Source: Methylocystis sp.
Lineage (GTDB): Bacteria > Pseudomonadota > Alphaproteobacteria > Rhizobiales > Beijerinckiaceae
Assembly: GCA_022843405.1 (NCBI GenBank)
Contig: JALHNQ010000007.1
Coordinates: forward strand, 1-64,000
DNA: 64,000 bases
Direction: 5' to 3'
Shown here: one piece after another, positions 42,533 to 52,428 of the stretch
Numbering within the stretch: the first letter of the stretch is position 1
Layout: each line of letters opens with the position of its first letter
Made by a program: the position numbers and the translations under genes
Notes under the pieces: model-generated
Told to the model about the DNA's origin: nothing
Database searches by the model: none
Seen by the model: only the letters and a program-made list of their open reading frames with translations

Positions 42533-45247
42533 ATGAAAGAAAAAATCGACGCTTATTTGCTCAAGGAATTGAATCGCGAGCTCTGCGATCTCGAGCAGTA
42601 TGATGTCGATCCGCGCACGCGTTTCATTTACGGGAAGGCGGTTGAGCTCTATTGGACGCTCTCGCGCCTCTTTGGCCTTGGCCGCCTGCATGACGGGCGC
42701 TGGCGGACGCCCGATCCCGCCAAGGCGCAGGCGCTGCGCGCGCAACTCGATGGCGCGATTCCCGCTCCTGCCGAGCGCAATCGGCTGCTCATCGATATGA
42801 CGGCGACGCATCGCTTCGGCGGTCATTCGGGCGTGCAGCGCGTCGTGCGCGAAATCGCGCGCGCCTGCGTCGAAAGCGGCGCGGGGATTCCCGTCTATCT
42901 CGAAGCGGGCCGACTCCATGGCCATTTCAAACATGAGAATCTGCCTGACGAAGTTGAATTGCAGTCGGGCGACACGCTGCTCTTGCTCGATTCAGGATGG
43001 GGCTACGTCGACGAATATCCGCCGCTGTTGAGCGCGGCGCGCGAGGCTGGCGTCGAAGTCGTCGGCTGCCTCTATGACCTCATCCCTCTGCGTTATCCTG
43101 CGGCCACCGCTCTAAAGAACAGCGCGCCTTTTGCCTCCTGGTTCGAGACAGTGCTGCTGCGGTGCGACGCGATCGTCTGCATCTCGCAAAGCGTCGCGCA
43201 GGACCTCGTCGCCTATTTGCGCGAAGAGCGCCTCGCGACGCCCGCCAATATGCGCATCGGCTGGTGGCCGCTCGGCGCGGATTTTAACGCGGACGCGCAG
43301 CGGGCGCCTTCGAAAGCCGCTGAGCAAATCGCCTCGGCTTCGACGCCATTCTTCATGAGCGTCGGCACGCTTGAGCCGCGCAAGGCCTATCCGATCGCAT
43401 TGGACGCGTTCGAAATTCTCTGGTCGCAGGGTTGCGATGCGCGTTACGTCATCGTCGGCCGGCCGGGGTGGCACACGCAAGCGCTGCAACGTCGCATCCG
43501 ACAGCATAGCGAATTCGGACGCCGGCTGTTCTGGCTCGACAATGCGAGTGACGCCGATCTTTCCTATCTCTATCCGCGGGCGCGCGGTCTGATCTTTCCG
43601 TCCTTCGTCGAAGGATTCGGCATGCCGCTGATCGAAGCGGCGCATCATGGCGCGCGTATCATTGCGAGCGACATTCCGGTCTTTCGCGAAGTCGGCGGCG
43701 ACAGCGTGGTCTATTTTGATCTTCTCGACGCCGAGGCGCTGGCGGCCCGCATACGCGAGGTCAGTGACGAAAGGAAGCAGACGCATCGCGGCCTCCCCGT
43801 CCTGCGTTGGCGCGACTCAAGCGCGCTGCTGACGACGATGCTGCGCGAAAACGCCTATCAGCTCGACGCGGCGTCGGTTCGCGACGTCCTTGCCCGACAG
43901 GACGTCGTTGCGCAGAAAGACAAGATCGGGGCCTATCTTCTGTCGCAGCTTTATGAGGAAGTTTGCGAGCGCGGCGGCCTGCGCCTCGATGCTCGATTTA
44001 AGGCGGCCTATGATCGCGCGCGCGAATTTTACTGGACCGTCTCGCGCTTTGTTCGCGCCGCGCGGGCCCGAGTCGGCCCGGCGCCGCAGTCGCAACAGAG
44101 GGTTCCTCCCGACTGGATGATCGTCGAGCCTAGCACAGCGCATTCCGGCCGCGGAAGGCTGTTGATCGACGTAACCACGACTTGGCGCGCCGATGTGCAG
44201 ACTGGGATCCAGCGTGTCGTGCGCGAAGTCGCGAAAGCGTCGATCGACGCGAACTGCGGTCTTCCCGTGGCGATCGTTGAAGGTCAACTAAGCTTCTTTT
44301 CGCGAGGCGCGCCGCTGCCGCAGCCGGTCGCGATCGAACTAGGCGACAGATTTCTCATGCTGGACGCCGGTTGGATTTTTGTCGAGGAATACGGCCCGGT
44401 CATGGAATCGGTGGCCGCTCAGGGCGGAGAGATCATCGTATGTCTCTATGATCTGTTTCCCTTGGTATATGCCGCGGCCTTTCCGTTTTCGCTGCAAATG
44501 GGTTTTCGTAAATGGTTCGAGCGCGTGATCCTTCGCGCTGACCAGATCGTCGCGATCTCGCACAGCGTCGCACGCGCCTATGAGACGTATTGCGCCGAAC
44601 ACAATAGTGCGCGCAAGGACGGACAGACGATGCGGGTATGGTGGTTGGGCGCGGATTTCTCGAATTATGTTCAGTCGCCGCCAACGAAGCGCGCGCGCGC
44701 GATCACTGAAGCCTCCCCGCCCTTCTTCCTCAGCGTAGGAACGCTCGCGCCGAACAAGGGCCAGGCGCTCTGTCTCGCCGCTTTTGAAAAATTATGGGCA
44801 GACGGCGTCGAGGCGACATTAGTGATTGTCGGTCGACCTGGCTGGAGCACAACCGCTCTGCAGCGGCGCCTACGCGAGCACCCTGAGCAGGGACGGCGAT
44901 TGTTTTGGCTCAGCGACGCGAGCGACGCCGAATTGCAGTCTTTTTATCGCAGCGCGCGCGCGGTTATCTGCGCGTCCTATGCTGAAGGGTTCGGCTTGCC
45001 TCTCATCGAGGCGGCTCACGCCGGCGCGCCCATCATTGCGAGCGACATCGAAATTTTTCATGAGGTCGGAGGCGATTCGATTGCGTATTTCAATATGCTC
45101 GACCCCGAGTCTTTGAAGGAGCGGATTGTTGAAATGCTCGCATCGCCAAGGCGCGCGCATCCGCTGCCGGCGCTCTCGTGGAAGGAATCGACGCAGAGGC
45201 TCTTGGATACGGTTGTCGGCGCGCAGGTTCGCGACGCCGCGCTCTAA
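42533..45247 (+). CDS. glycosyltransferase with two tandem GT4 modules
   Basis: 904 residues from the ATG at 42533 (ggagg upstream). The protein is an internal duplication. Each half starts with a helical segment (KEKIDAYLLKELNREL...ELYWTLSRLF and KDKIGAYLLSQLYEEV...EFYWTVSRF), then a GT-B fold with GVQRVVREIARA / GIQRVVREVAKA, VGTLEPRKAYPIALDAFE / VGTLAPNKGQALCLAAFE, and EGFGMPLIEAAHHGARIIASD / EGFGLPLIEAAHAGAPIIASD. Both copies keep the family's active-site EGFG-x-PL-x-EA motif, so both may be active. Confidence 0.87.
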   Translation: MKEKIDAYLLKELNRELCDLEQYDVDPRTRFIYGKAVELYWTLSRLFGLGRLHDGRWRTPDPAKAQALRAQLDGAIPAPAERNRLLIDMTATHRFGGHSGVQRVVREIARACVESGAGIPVYLEAGRLHGHFKHENLPDEVELQSGDTLLLLDSGWGYVDEYPPLLSAAREAGVEVVGCLYDLIPLRYPAATALKNSAPFASWFETVLLRCDAIVCISQSVAQDLVAYLREERLATPANMRIGWWPLGADFNADAQRAPSKAAEQIASASTPFFMSVGTLEPRKAYPIALDAFEILWSQGCDARYVIVGRPGWHTQALQRRIRQHSEFGRRLFWLDNASDADLSYLYPRARGLIFPSFVEGFGMPLIEAAHHGARIIASDIPVFREVGGDSVVYFDLLDAEALAARIREVSDERKQTHRGLPVLRWRDSSALLTTMLRENAYQLDAASVRDVLARQDVVAQKDKIGAYLLSQLYEEVCERGGLRLDARFKAAYDRAREFYWTVSRFVRAARARVGPAPQSQQRVPPDWMIVEPSTAHSGRGRLLIDVTTTWRADVQTGIQRVVREVAKASIDANCGLPVAIVEGQLSFFSRGAPLPQPVAIELGDRFLMLDAGWIFVEEYGPVMESVAAQGGEIIVCLYDLFPLVYAAAFPFSLQMGFRKWFERVILRADQIVAISHSVARAYETYCAEHNSARKDGQTMRVWWLGADFSNYVQSPPTKRARAITEASPPFFLSVGTLAPNKGQALCLAAFEKLWADGVEATLVIVGRPGWSTTALQRRLREHPEQGRRLFWLSDASDAELQSFYRSARAVICASYAEGFGLPLIEAAHAGAPIIASDIEIFHEVGGDSIAYFNMLDPESLKERIVEMLASPRRAHPLPALSWKESTQRLLDTVVGAQVRDAAL

Positions 45248-45305
45248 GTTCTTGAACTGACCTATCCTCGACGCCGAACCGGCAGCCGCTTCGCGGGATA
45301 GCGCT

Positions 45306-46271
45306 CTAATTTTCCTGCGCCGACGCGGGAAGCTCTAAGCTGATCCCGTGCATCTTGAGATGCGCCCAATTCTTGAGGTCCTTCACGGTAAAGCCCTTCA
45401 AGAATGGATTTCCGTTGACGATTTTTTCGCGGGTTCTGGCCGGCTGTCCGTCGACGCTGGCGATCACCGTCGCCGCATCGACCTCTTCTGGAGCGGACAG
45501 GATCGCCGCCGCGCCGCCCGGTCCGGCGAAATGCGCCAAATAAAGCGATCCGGGCGTGACCGGCAGACCCTTCTTCATCAGGATTGAGGTGTTTTCCTCG
45601 ACATAGCGCGCCGTCATTTCTCGCGAGAGCCCGGGGTCCTTGCGCAAGCCGAGAATTTCATTGTCGCTCATCGCGCCGGCCAGGTCGGGACGGTGTTTCT
45701 TGATCAGCGCCATCCATGTGGCGTTGATGAATTGTCCCAGTCCGGCCGCCGAAGAGAATTTGTTTCGCGCGTCGGCATTTCCCTGCGACTCGGACATTAT
45801 GATCCGGTCGACCAAACCTTTGAGCGACGACGCGGCGTGATCGGGAAACAGCGCAAAATGGATGTCGTGAAAATGCAGTTTCAATCCGAATCCGACCGCA
45901 AAAATCAAAAGCAGAGCGAGGGGAGAAACGCGGATGCCGTGATCGTCGCGGGCGCGCTTGCGAGGAGAAGCGAAACTTTCATCCTTAAAGGGCGCGCTCA
46001 GGCTGATGTATTCCGCCGACTGGGGCTGTAATCGATGACCGCTTTTGAGAGAGGACAACAGGTCTTGCAACGCGCGGTCGTCAAATCCGAGATTGATTTT
46101 GATCTCGAGCTTTCCTGGGACGTCTGAGGTCTCGCAAGCGGTGACCAATGTCGCAGGCGCGCATGCCGAGATTGCGACCGCGGTCTCCAAGTCTGACGGC
46201 GCGGCTCTCTCCTCGCGCGCCGGCTTCTCGTCGTCGGCGGACGTCTCGTTTGGCGCGCCTAACTCGTCCAT
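45306..46271 (-). CDS. membrane-anchored lytic transglycosylase-like protein (SLT domain)
   Basis: 321 residues. A hydrophilic N-terminal part (1-110) is followed by one membrane segment (PLALLLIFAVGFGLKLHF, about 117-134). The SLT-like domain starts at about 155: RIIMSESQGNADARNKFSSA with the candidate catalytic Glu161, then GLGQFINATWMALI and LYLAHFAGPGGA. It would cleave peptidoglycan from the periplasmic side. No neighbour clarifies which machine it serves. Confidence 0.75.
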   Translation of the reverse strand: MDELGAPNETSADDEKPAREERAAPSDLETAVAISACAPATLVTACETSDVPGKLEIKINLGFDDRALQDLLSSLKSGHRLQPQSAEYISLSAPFKDESFASPRKRARDDHGIRVSPLALLLIFAVGFGLKLHFHDIHFALFPDHAASSLKGLVDRIIMSESQGNADARNKFSSAAGLGQFINATWMALIKKHRPDLAGAMSDNEILGLRKDPGLSREMTARYVEENTSILMKKGLPVTPGSLYLAHFAGPGGAAAILSAPEEVDAATVIASVDGQPARTREKIVNGNPFLKGFTVKDLKNWAHLKMHGISLELPASAQEN

Positions 46272-46539
46272 TGCGCTGCTCCTCGCCTGCGCGACGAATG
46301 TCGAATGAGGGGAGCAGCATCCGGTTATGAAAGCGTAAACGACGGCGGGCGCGAGGAGCTTGCGCGGCGAAGAGGCCAGCAGAAGCGTCGGCGCCTGAAA
46401 ATTCGCCTCATTCCTCTGAACCCGTCGCCGCCGGCTTGTCTAGTCGCAGCGTTTCGAACTAGGTTTAGCGGCGGCGGTCGCGGCTGCGATGCTGACGGCT
46501 GCTGATAATTGCGATGAAATGCTGATTTTGGAGAAGGAT

Positions 46540-48918
46540 ATGAACGCGGACGCGACACGAGATTTTCCGTTTGTTTTCAGAAGAGAGACTGAGGTTATCA
46601 ACGAGCGTCGGCGGAAATTGGAACGGCCGGAAATTCCGACCGTCAACGTTAAGCCGACAACGGAGCATGAACTCGTCGGCCTGGCGCTTTCCGGCGGCGG
46701 CGTCAGATGCGCCGCCTTCTGTATGGGCGCGCTGCAGGGTCTTGACAGCGCCCGACTGATCAATCGGCTGGATTATCTTTCAACCGTTTCGGGCGGCGGC
46801 TACATCGGCTCGGCGATGACGCTCGCCATGTCAAAAGATGGCGGCAAGTTTCCCTTCGATCCGGCGAACAGCTTTGACGGCGAAACCCGCCACACCAAGC
46901 ATATTCGGGATAATTCGCGCTATCTCGTGCCCAATGGGCTACGATCGGTTCCCGTTTTCGCGGCGATTTATTTTAGAGGGCTGCTCACTGGCGCGCTGAT
47001 TGTTCTCCCGATCCTGCTTGCGCTTGCGGCGCTTACCATCTTCTTTATCCCGACCTATAGCGATCTGGATTCGAGTGGCTTTCTTGGAGGCAAACTGGCC
47101 GGGCTCCTCGGCGACAACCCGTTTCCAATCACGACCGCCGTGAGTTTGTTCATTGCGGGACTGCTGATTGTCTACGCACTGGCGGCGCATGGGCCGCCGA
47201 GAGACATCCGCCGGCCGATCGCCGCAATATTCGGCGCGATCGTCACTCTTATTCTGGTGGCGCTTATTGTCGAAATACAGCCGATATTTATCCTTGCCCA
47301 GTTCGACAGGGGCGGCGCGAGCGGCGCCGTCGCCAAGGGCATTCTCGAATTGTCAAAATACTATTCCACGGTTGCGGCGATCGCGAGCCCGATCGTCGTG
47401 CCATTTATGAATCTGATTGCGAAGTCAGCGGTCGATCAGAAAAAGAACAAGCTGACCCAAAAGGCGATGAAGTTCGCCAGCAAGCTCGTGATTTATATTG
47501 TCGCGCTCTTTATCCCCTTGGGTCTATGGTTGATCTATATTCAGCTTTCATATTGGGGAATTTCGTCGTCGGCCGACCACTGGAGTTATTTGTACGCTCC
47601 CAAATTTCTTCAGTCGCTCTTCGGCGCTGCTCAATTGGCCACTGGGGATAGGATCATCGCTGGCTCTTGGGGCGCGCACATCACGCCCTCAGTGATCGTC
47701 TATCTGGGAATAGCGCTCCCGATTTTCCTTTTCGTTTGGTATTTTATCGACGTCAACGCGAACTCCTTGCATCAATTCTACCGGGATCGGCTGGTCGACG
47801 CCTTTCTCCTCGATCCAACAAAAAACTGGGATGAGATAAACAAAAACAGGAATGTCGCCGCGAATGATTTTCCACTCACCGATATTTCAAGCGTCTACAC
47901 GCCTTATCACCTCATCAACACCACCCTCAACGTGCCGGGATCGCCCAGGGCGAACCGCCGTGGCCGCAATGGAGATTTCTTCCTGCTGAGCCGAAATTTT
48001 GTCGGCAGCGAAGTCACCGGCTATGTCGAAACCGCGGCTGTTAAGGACTTTTGGGCCGGGGACATCGGCACCGCCATGGCGATTTCGGGGGCGGCGGCGG
48101 CGCCCAATATGGGCATCGCGTCCTTGCGTCCGCTCGCCTTTACGCTGGCGCTCCTCAATGTGCGCCTCGGGCGATGGTTCCCGAACCCGCAACAGCTGAG
48201 CAAATTTGGTAAGCATCGAAACTGGCCCCGGCCGCGCTACTTCCTCGCAGAGGCTCTATTTCGCACTCGGGAAAGCTTCAGATACGTCTTCCTCAGCGAC
48301 GGCGGCCACATCGACAATCTCGGCGTCTATGAATTGCTTCGCCGGCGCGCCGCGGTCATCGTTGTCGTCGACGGTGAAGCAGACGGAGGAATGGACTTTC
48401 CCTCGCTCGTGCAGCTTCAGCGACTCGCACGCATCGACCTTGGCATCCGCATCCGCCTGCCCTGGGGCGAGATTAAACGTCACACCAGAGAGACTAGCGA
48501 CGAAATCGCCGCGGAACAGGGGCGGACCCAGAACCCCGGCCCGCATGCGGCGATCGGGATCATCGAATATCCCGGCGAAACCCCTGATCAATCGGAATTG
48601 GGCGTATTGATTTATCTGAAAGCGTCGTTGACCGGCGACGAAAACGACTATGTGACCGATTACAAGAAACGCAATCCTGACTTCCCGCATGAAACGACGC
48701 TCAATCAGTTTTTCACCGAGGAGCAGTTCGAGGTCTATCGCGCATTGGGATTTCATATTTCCAATCGGCTGTTCACCGGGCAAGACTGCGCCATGGTCGA
48801 GCCTGCGCTGAACGCCAAGGAGACGCAGTCGTTCAAAAGGGCCGAACAGCTCTTGAACGTCACTTTCAGGACATGTCCGCCGTCGTCCGTGAAGACCGCG
48901 GCTGAGGCGACGGCGTAA
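46540..48918 (+). CDS. membrane patatin-like phospholipase
   Basis: 793 residues from the ATG at 46540 (ggag six bases upstream). The oxyanion region is LALSGGGVRCAAF (about 48-60); the nucleophile elbow STVSGGGYIGS has Ser84, though the residue two before it is Thr rather than the usual Gly of GxSxG; the catalytic Asp lies in SDGGHIDNLG (Asp587). Between the two, several long hydrophobic segments form a membrane domain, unlike soluble patatins. It could cut membrane lipids. Its neighbours give no pathway context. Confidence 0.8.
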   Translation: MNADATRDFPFVFRRETEVINERRRKLERPEIPTVNVKPTTEHELVGLALSGGGVRCAAFCMGALQGLDSARLINRLDYLSTVSGGGYIGSAMTLAMSKDGGKFPFDPANSFDGETRHTKHIRDNSRYLVPNGLRSVPVFAAIYFRGLLTGALIVLPILLALAALTIFFIPTYSDLDSSGFLGGKLAGLLGDNPFPITTAVSLFIAGLLIVYALAAHGPPRDIRRPIAAIFGAIVTLILVALIVEIQPIFILAQFDRGGASGAVAKGILELSKYYSTVAAIASPIVVPFMNLIAKSAVDQKKNKLTQKAMKFASKLVIYIVALFIPLGLWLIYIQLSYWGISSSADHWSYLYAPKFLQSLFGAAQLATGDRIIAGSWGAHITPSVIVYLGIALPIFLFVWYFIDVNANSLHQFYRDRLVDAFLLDPTKNWDEINKNRNVAANDFPLTDISSVYTPYHLINTTLNVPGSPRANRRGRNGDFFLLSRNFVGSEVTGYVETAAVKDFWAGDIGTAMAISGAAAAPNMGIASLRPLAFTLALLNVRLGRWFPNPQQLSKFGKHRNWPRPRYFLAEALFRTRESFRYVFLSDGGHIDNLGVYELLRRRAAVIVVVDGEADGGMDFPSLVQLQRLARIDLGIRIRLPWGEIKRHTRETSDEIAAEQGRTQNPGPHAAIGIIEYPGETPDQSELGVLIYLKASLTGDENDYVTDYKKRNPDFPHETTLNQFFTEEQFEVYRALGFHISNRLFTGQDCAMVEPALNAKETQSFKRAEQLLNVTFRTCPPSSVKTAAEATA

Positions 48919-49052
48919 CGGCTGCGGGGTCTCGTCGCCAGCAAGTGGAAAAGGGGTTTGCGTCGTCGCGGCGCCGGCCGCAACCCGCGTTAATCGATTT
49001 TCAAGCAATCGGCGTGACGCTCGAAAATCTTGCACAGATGCGATCTTTCGCC

Positions 49053-49796
49053 ATGACCGAGCAAATGGGAATAGCCGCCTTCGACTTCGGCCCGGCCGCG
49101 TCTCATGCCGCCGATGGTCCGGAGTTGAGGGCCGAGCGCTCGGACGCGGCGATTTCGGCGCCTATCTCGGATAATCCCGCGACGCCTGCTGCAGAAAGGC
49201 CGCATGCGGCGATCAAGGACGCCGTGATCTACGGCTCTCGGCTTTTGTGGGCGGCGCTGCTCTACGGCGCCGCGGGCCTCGCCGGCTGGCTGATTGCCGA
49301 AGCCGCATGGCCGACGCTCTCCGCGATGCCCGGCCTCGTCAGGACGATCGCGACGCAGGACAGCGCCGATCGCGCCGCCTTGCTGCGCACGACGCAGAAA
49401 ATGGAAGAGGAGATCCGGGCGCTGCGCGCCGAGATGGAGACGATGAGGACTTCAATGCAGACGGCGACGCCGTCAGCCGACGCCGTCGAGAATATCGGCA
49501 GGCGTATTGACGCAATGAAGACGGAGACCGGCGCCGCGATCGGCGCGCTTTCCAGTCGGGTAGAGGGCCTTCAACGCGACGTCGCCGCCAAGCCGGCGCA
49601 GACCGGCGAGCGATCCGAACCAACCGAGCGACCCGTCGTCGAATCGAGCCCGCCGCGACGCACGACCGTCTCCGCTACGGTGAAAGTCGGCGAGGGGCTG
49701 CGCCGGCCTAAAGCGCGGCGCGGCGACGCCTTCGAGCCGTCGAAATATCCCAACGCGCCCGGCGCGCCGCGTCCGCTGGGCGCCTACGCGCGGTAG
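49053..49796 (+). CDS. hypothetical membrane protein with coiled coil
   Basis: About 247 residues from the ATG at 49053; the open frame extends back to 48945. An Ala/Pro-rich N-terminus leads to one membrane segment (LLWAALLYGAAGLAGWLIAE), then a coiled coil (MEEEIRALRAEMETM, RIDAMKTETGAAIGAL) and a basic, Pro-rich tail. No family recognised; layout suggests an inner-membrane protein with a periplasmic coiled coil. Confidence 0.6.
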   Translation: MTEQMGIAAFDFGPAASHAADGPELRAERSDAAISAPISDNPATPAAERPHAAIKDAVIYGSRLLWAALLYGAAGLAGWLIAEAAWPTLSAMPGLVRTIATQDSADRAALLRTTQKMEEEIRALRAEMETMRTSMQTATPSADAVENIGRRIDAMKTETGAAIGALSSRVEGLQRDVAAKPAQTGERSEPTERPVVESSPPRRTTVSATVKVGEGLRRPKARRGDAFEPSKYPNAPGAPRPLGAYAR

Positions 49797-49809
49797 GTCA
49801 GCTTTCGCT

Positions 49810-50850
49810 CTAATGACCCAGCGATAAATGCGACAGACGGAAGATGCTGGAGAGGAACTTTATCGCGAAACCAACGAGACCCGAGCCGCCATAAAAGTCG
49901 CTCTTGTTCAGTTGGATGAAAACATGCGCCGGCATGTCGGAGTCGTTGGTCAATTCGCACAGGAAGAATCCTTCGCGGGCGCGTATAGATTCGAAAAGGA
50001 TTTTCGTGGCCGCGGCAAATTCGCGAAGCCGCATGCGGAACGAACTATCGCGTGGCGATGTCATCGACGCCGAGACGAGCCCATTCGCTCTGGAGTGACC
50101 GAGTTGGATTACAGCGACCCGGCGATCTTCAGGATGCGCCTGACTCGTTGGCCGCAACTTCGAAAAGATATTCGCGGTCGCGGCGATGACGTTGCCAAGA
50201 GCGTAGTCGCGACTCTCTCCGGGTTCGATTCTCTCGCGCCAAATCAACGTTTTTCCGGCGAGACATAAGATCGCGGGCGTCGACAGATCGTCAGTCGGGT
50301 GGGCTTGATAGACATAAGGCGCTCGCGCCCAACTCATCGTCGACGCGTCGCATGGAACGGAACGAATCGCAACATTCGAGGATGAGCAAAGATAGGCGGG
50401 CTGGAGAAAGAGAAGAGGCGGCGAATTGTCTCGCGCCAATCTCGTCAGATCGATCTTCTCGACGACGTTGCCCTCGCCGGCGGTGAGCAAAATCTCTCTT
50501 TGTTTCTGCGATGCGGCGATGCGATTGAGTTTCACGTCGCCGCCGCCAAAGCACACGTAGAGGATCGTGGCGAACTCATTCGCGATCCAGGAGCGCTTCG
50601 GCACATGATGCGGAGTCTGGCGCGGAATCGTCCGCGTTCCCGGCCATCGGCAAACGGACCTGCTGGGCCGATCAAAAAAAGACGTTTCTGGCCCGAGCGT
50701 CACCACGAGTCCCTCTCTCGCGTCCAATAAGCGAAAGTCGCATTCCCCTTGCTGTAAGGAGATTCGTTCGGGAGTGAAAAATGGGTTGCGCATGAACGTG
50801 CGCAGCCCGAAATCGATAAAGTCGATTGGCGTCATATACATGTGCGACAT
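49810..50850 (-). CDS. hypothetical protein
   Basis: 346 residues, tail to tail with the preceding gene. The middle is beta-rich (NVVEKIDLTRLARDN, PPLLFLQPAYLCSSSN), somewhat like AIM24-type proteins, but no diagnostic motif is present. Several Met codons near the start (50850, 50841 and 50835) make the exact N-terminus uncertain. No signal peptide. Function unknown. Confidence 0.55.
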   Translation of the reverse strand: MSHMYMTPIDFIDFGLRTFMRNPFFTPERISLQQGECDFRLLDAREGLVVTLGPETSFFDRPSRSVCRWPGTRTIPRQTPHHVPKRSWIANEFATILYVCFGGGDVKLNRIAASQKQREILLTAGEGNVVEKIDLTRLARDNSPPLLFLQPAYLCSSSNVAIRSVPCDASTMSWARAPYVYQAHPTDDLSTPAILCLAGKTLIWRERIEPGESRDYALGNVIAATANIFSKLRPTSQAHPEDRRVAVIQLGHSRANGLVSASMTSPRDSSFRMRLREFAAATKILFESIRAREGFFLCELTNDSDMPAHVFIQLNKSDFYGGSGLVGFAIKFLSSIFRLSHLSLGH

Positions 50851-51047
50851 CCTTCAGCCAATCATCGAAGATTTTGAATATGGGAGGATCGTCGCTTCGT
50901 GTGATCGTATGGTTACGTTCGTGAAGCGATCGCCTCTATAACGCGGCTTGCCGGTTTTCGTTCCGAGCCAGTCCAGACAAGGCCTTGGACGAAACGCGCG
51001 ATATTTGATCATAGCTCATTAATATTAAATGATTAAATCAACGGAGA

Positions 51048-51132
51048 TGGTGCCCCTGGCCGGAGTCGAACCAGCACTCCTTGCGGAACTCGATTTTGAG
51101 TCGAGCGCGTCTACCAATTCCGCCACAGGGGC
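51048..51132 (-). tRNA. tRNA-Leu (anticodon CAA)
   Basis: The minus strand reads gcccctg...caggggc as a 7-bp acceptor stem, with discriminator A and an encoded CCA at 51050-51048. The anticodon arm is ctcga-ctcaaaa-tcgag, giving CAA. A long variable arm (ttccgcaaggag) and the ggttcgactcc T-arm confirm a class II Leu tRNA. The open frame crossing this region on the plus strand is not coding here. Confidence 0.95.
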
Positions 51133-51265
51133 TTCTCGCCGGCAGGCAAGCCGTCGAAGCGGCGCGGATATTAGCGGCGGCGCGGCGCCCGTCAACCCGC
51201 AGAAACTTCTTTCCGCTGACGATACGTGCTATGCGCGTGGCGCGCCTGCCCAACCTCGGAAACGA

Positions 51266-51844
51266 ATGAAAAAACTCTACGATTGGACTATGTCGCTCGC
51301 CGCAAGCCGGCACGCGCCCTTCGCGCTTGGCGCGATCGCTTTTGCCGAGAGCTCCTTCTTCCCGGTGCCGCCGGACGTGATCCTCATCCCGATGACGCTC
51401 GCCGAGCCCAAGAAGGCCTGGTATTTCGCCGGAATCTGCACGCTCGCCTCGGTCGCGGGCGGGGCGCTCGGCTATGCCTTCGGCGCTCTCTTTTATGACA
51501 CGATCGGCCAGTGGCTGATCAATCTCTATGGCTATGCCGAGAAGATGGAGGCGCTGCGCGCCTTCTATGCGCAATGGGGCGCGATTTTCATTCTGGTCAA
51601 GGGCTTCACACCGATTCCCTATAAACTCGTGACCATCGTTTCGGGGCTTCTCGCCTATAATTTCCCGCTGTTCATCTTGCTGTCGATCATGACGCGCGGC
51701 GCGCGGTTCTTCGTGCTGGCGGCGGCGATCAATCATTTCGGCGATCCGATCCGCTCAAGGCTCGAAAGCCATTTCGGACTGTTCATGGGCTCGCTCGCGG
51801 TGATCGTCGTCGCCGGCTTCGCTCTGGCCGCCAAGATGTTTTGA
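51266..51844 (+). CDS. YqaA/DedA-type membrane protein (SNARE-associated family)
   Basis: 192 residues from the ATG at 51266, chosen because the longer frame runs through the tRNA gene. FAESSFFPVPPDVILIPM and VKGFTPIPYKLVTIVSG are the two re-entrant motifs of the YqaA subgroup, with several membrane segments. The family is thought to aid lipid or membrane homeostasis. It overlaps the dsbB frame by four bases, suggesting coupling. Confidence 0.82.
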   Translation: MKKLYDWTMSLAASRHAPFALGAIAFAESSFFPVPPDVILIPMTLAEPKKAWYFAGICTLASVAGGALGYAFGALFYDTIGQWLINLYGYAEKMEALRAFYAQWGAIFILVKGFTPIPYKLVTIVSGLLAYNFPLFILLSIMTRGARFFVLAAAINHFGDPIRSRLESHFGLFMGSLAVIVVAGFALAAKMF

Positions 51845-52422
51845 ACGGGCGTCCGGACGATGACTTGGTCAGACGAATGACTTGGCGCAGCCTTCTCGAT
51901 TGCGTCGTTGTGCCCCGCAACGCCTCGCTCCTCATTCTCGCCGCGGCCGTCGCGGCGATCGGCGGCGCCTGGGCCTATGAGGCCCTGGGCTTTCTGCCCT
52001 GCGAGCTTTGCTATAAGGAGCGCATTCCCTATTACGCGGCCTTCGCCCTTGCGCCGCTCGCCGCCTTCGCCGCGCAAACGGGCAGGGAGCGCGTGGCGCG
52101 CGCGGCCTTCCTGTTGATGGCGCTGCTTTTCGCCGGCGACGCCATCCTTTCGATCTATCATTCAGGCGTCGAGTGGAAGATTTTCTCCGGACCCAGCGAT
52201 TGCTCGGGCCCGCTCACGACGGCGCCGTCGGTCGCAGATTTCATGAAGCAGCTTCAAACGACGAAAGTCGTGCGTTGCGACCAGCCGAATTTGTGGATTT
52301 TCGGCCTGACGCTCGCGAACTGGAACGTCGCCATTTCAGCAGCGCTGGCGGCGCTGGCGGGTTACGCTTCGTGGGCGCGCTGGCGCAATCAACCAATTGA
52401 ATTAAACTCTTTCGAAAGCTGA
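51841..52422 (+). CDS. dsbB: disulfide bond formation protein B
   Basis: 193 residues in the open frame; a TTG at 51841 overlaps the upstream stop and an ATG at 51877 is the other candidate. CELCYKER has the first redox pair (CxxC), and DCSG plus VRCDQP provide the loop cysteines; four membrane helices are present. DsbB reoxidises DsbA using quinone. Confidence 0.83.
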   Translation: MNGRPDDDLVRRMTWRSLLDCVVVPRNASLLILAAAVAAIGGAWAYEALGFLPCELCYKERIPYYAAFALAPLAAFAAQTGRERVARAAFLLMALLFAGDAILSIYHSGVEWKIFSGPSDCSGPLTTAPSVADFMKQLQTTKVVRCDQPNLWIFGLTLANWNVAISAALAALAGYASWARWRNQPIELNSFES

Positions 52423-52428
52423 AGTCTC

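Noticed and set aside
51029-51265. N-terminal extension of the YqaA/DedA frame
   Set aside because: It crosses tRNA-Leu on the other strand; the ATG at 51266 gives the family's normal N-terminus.
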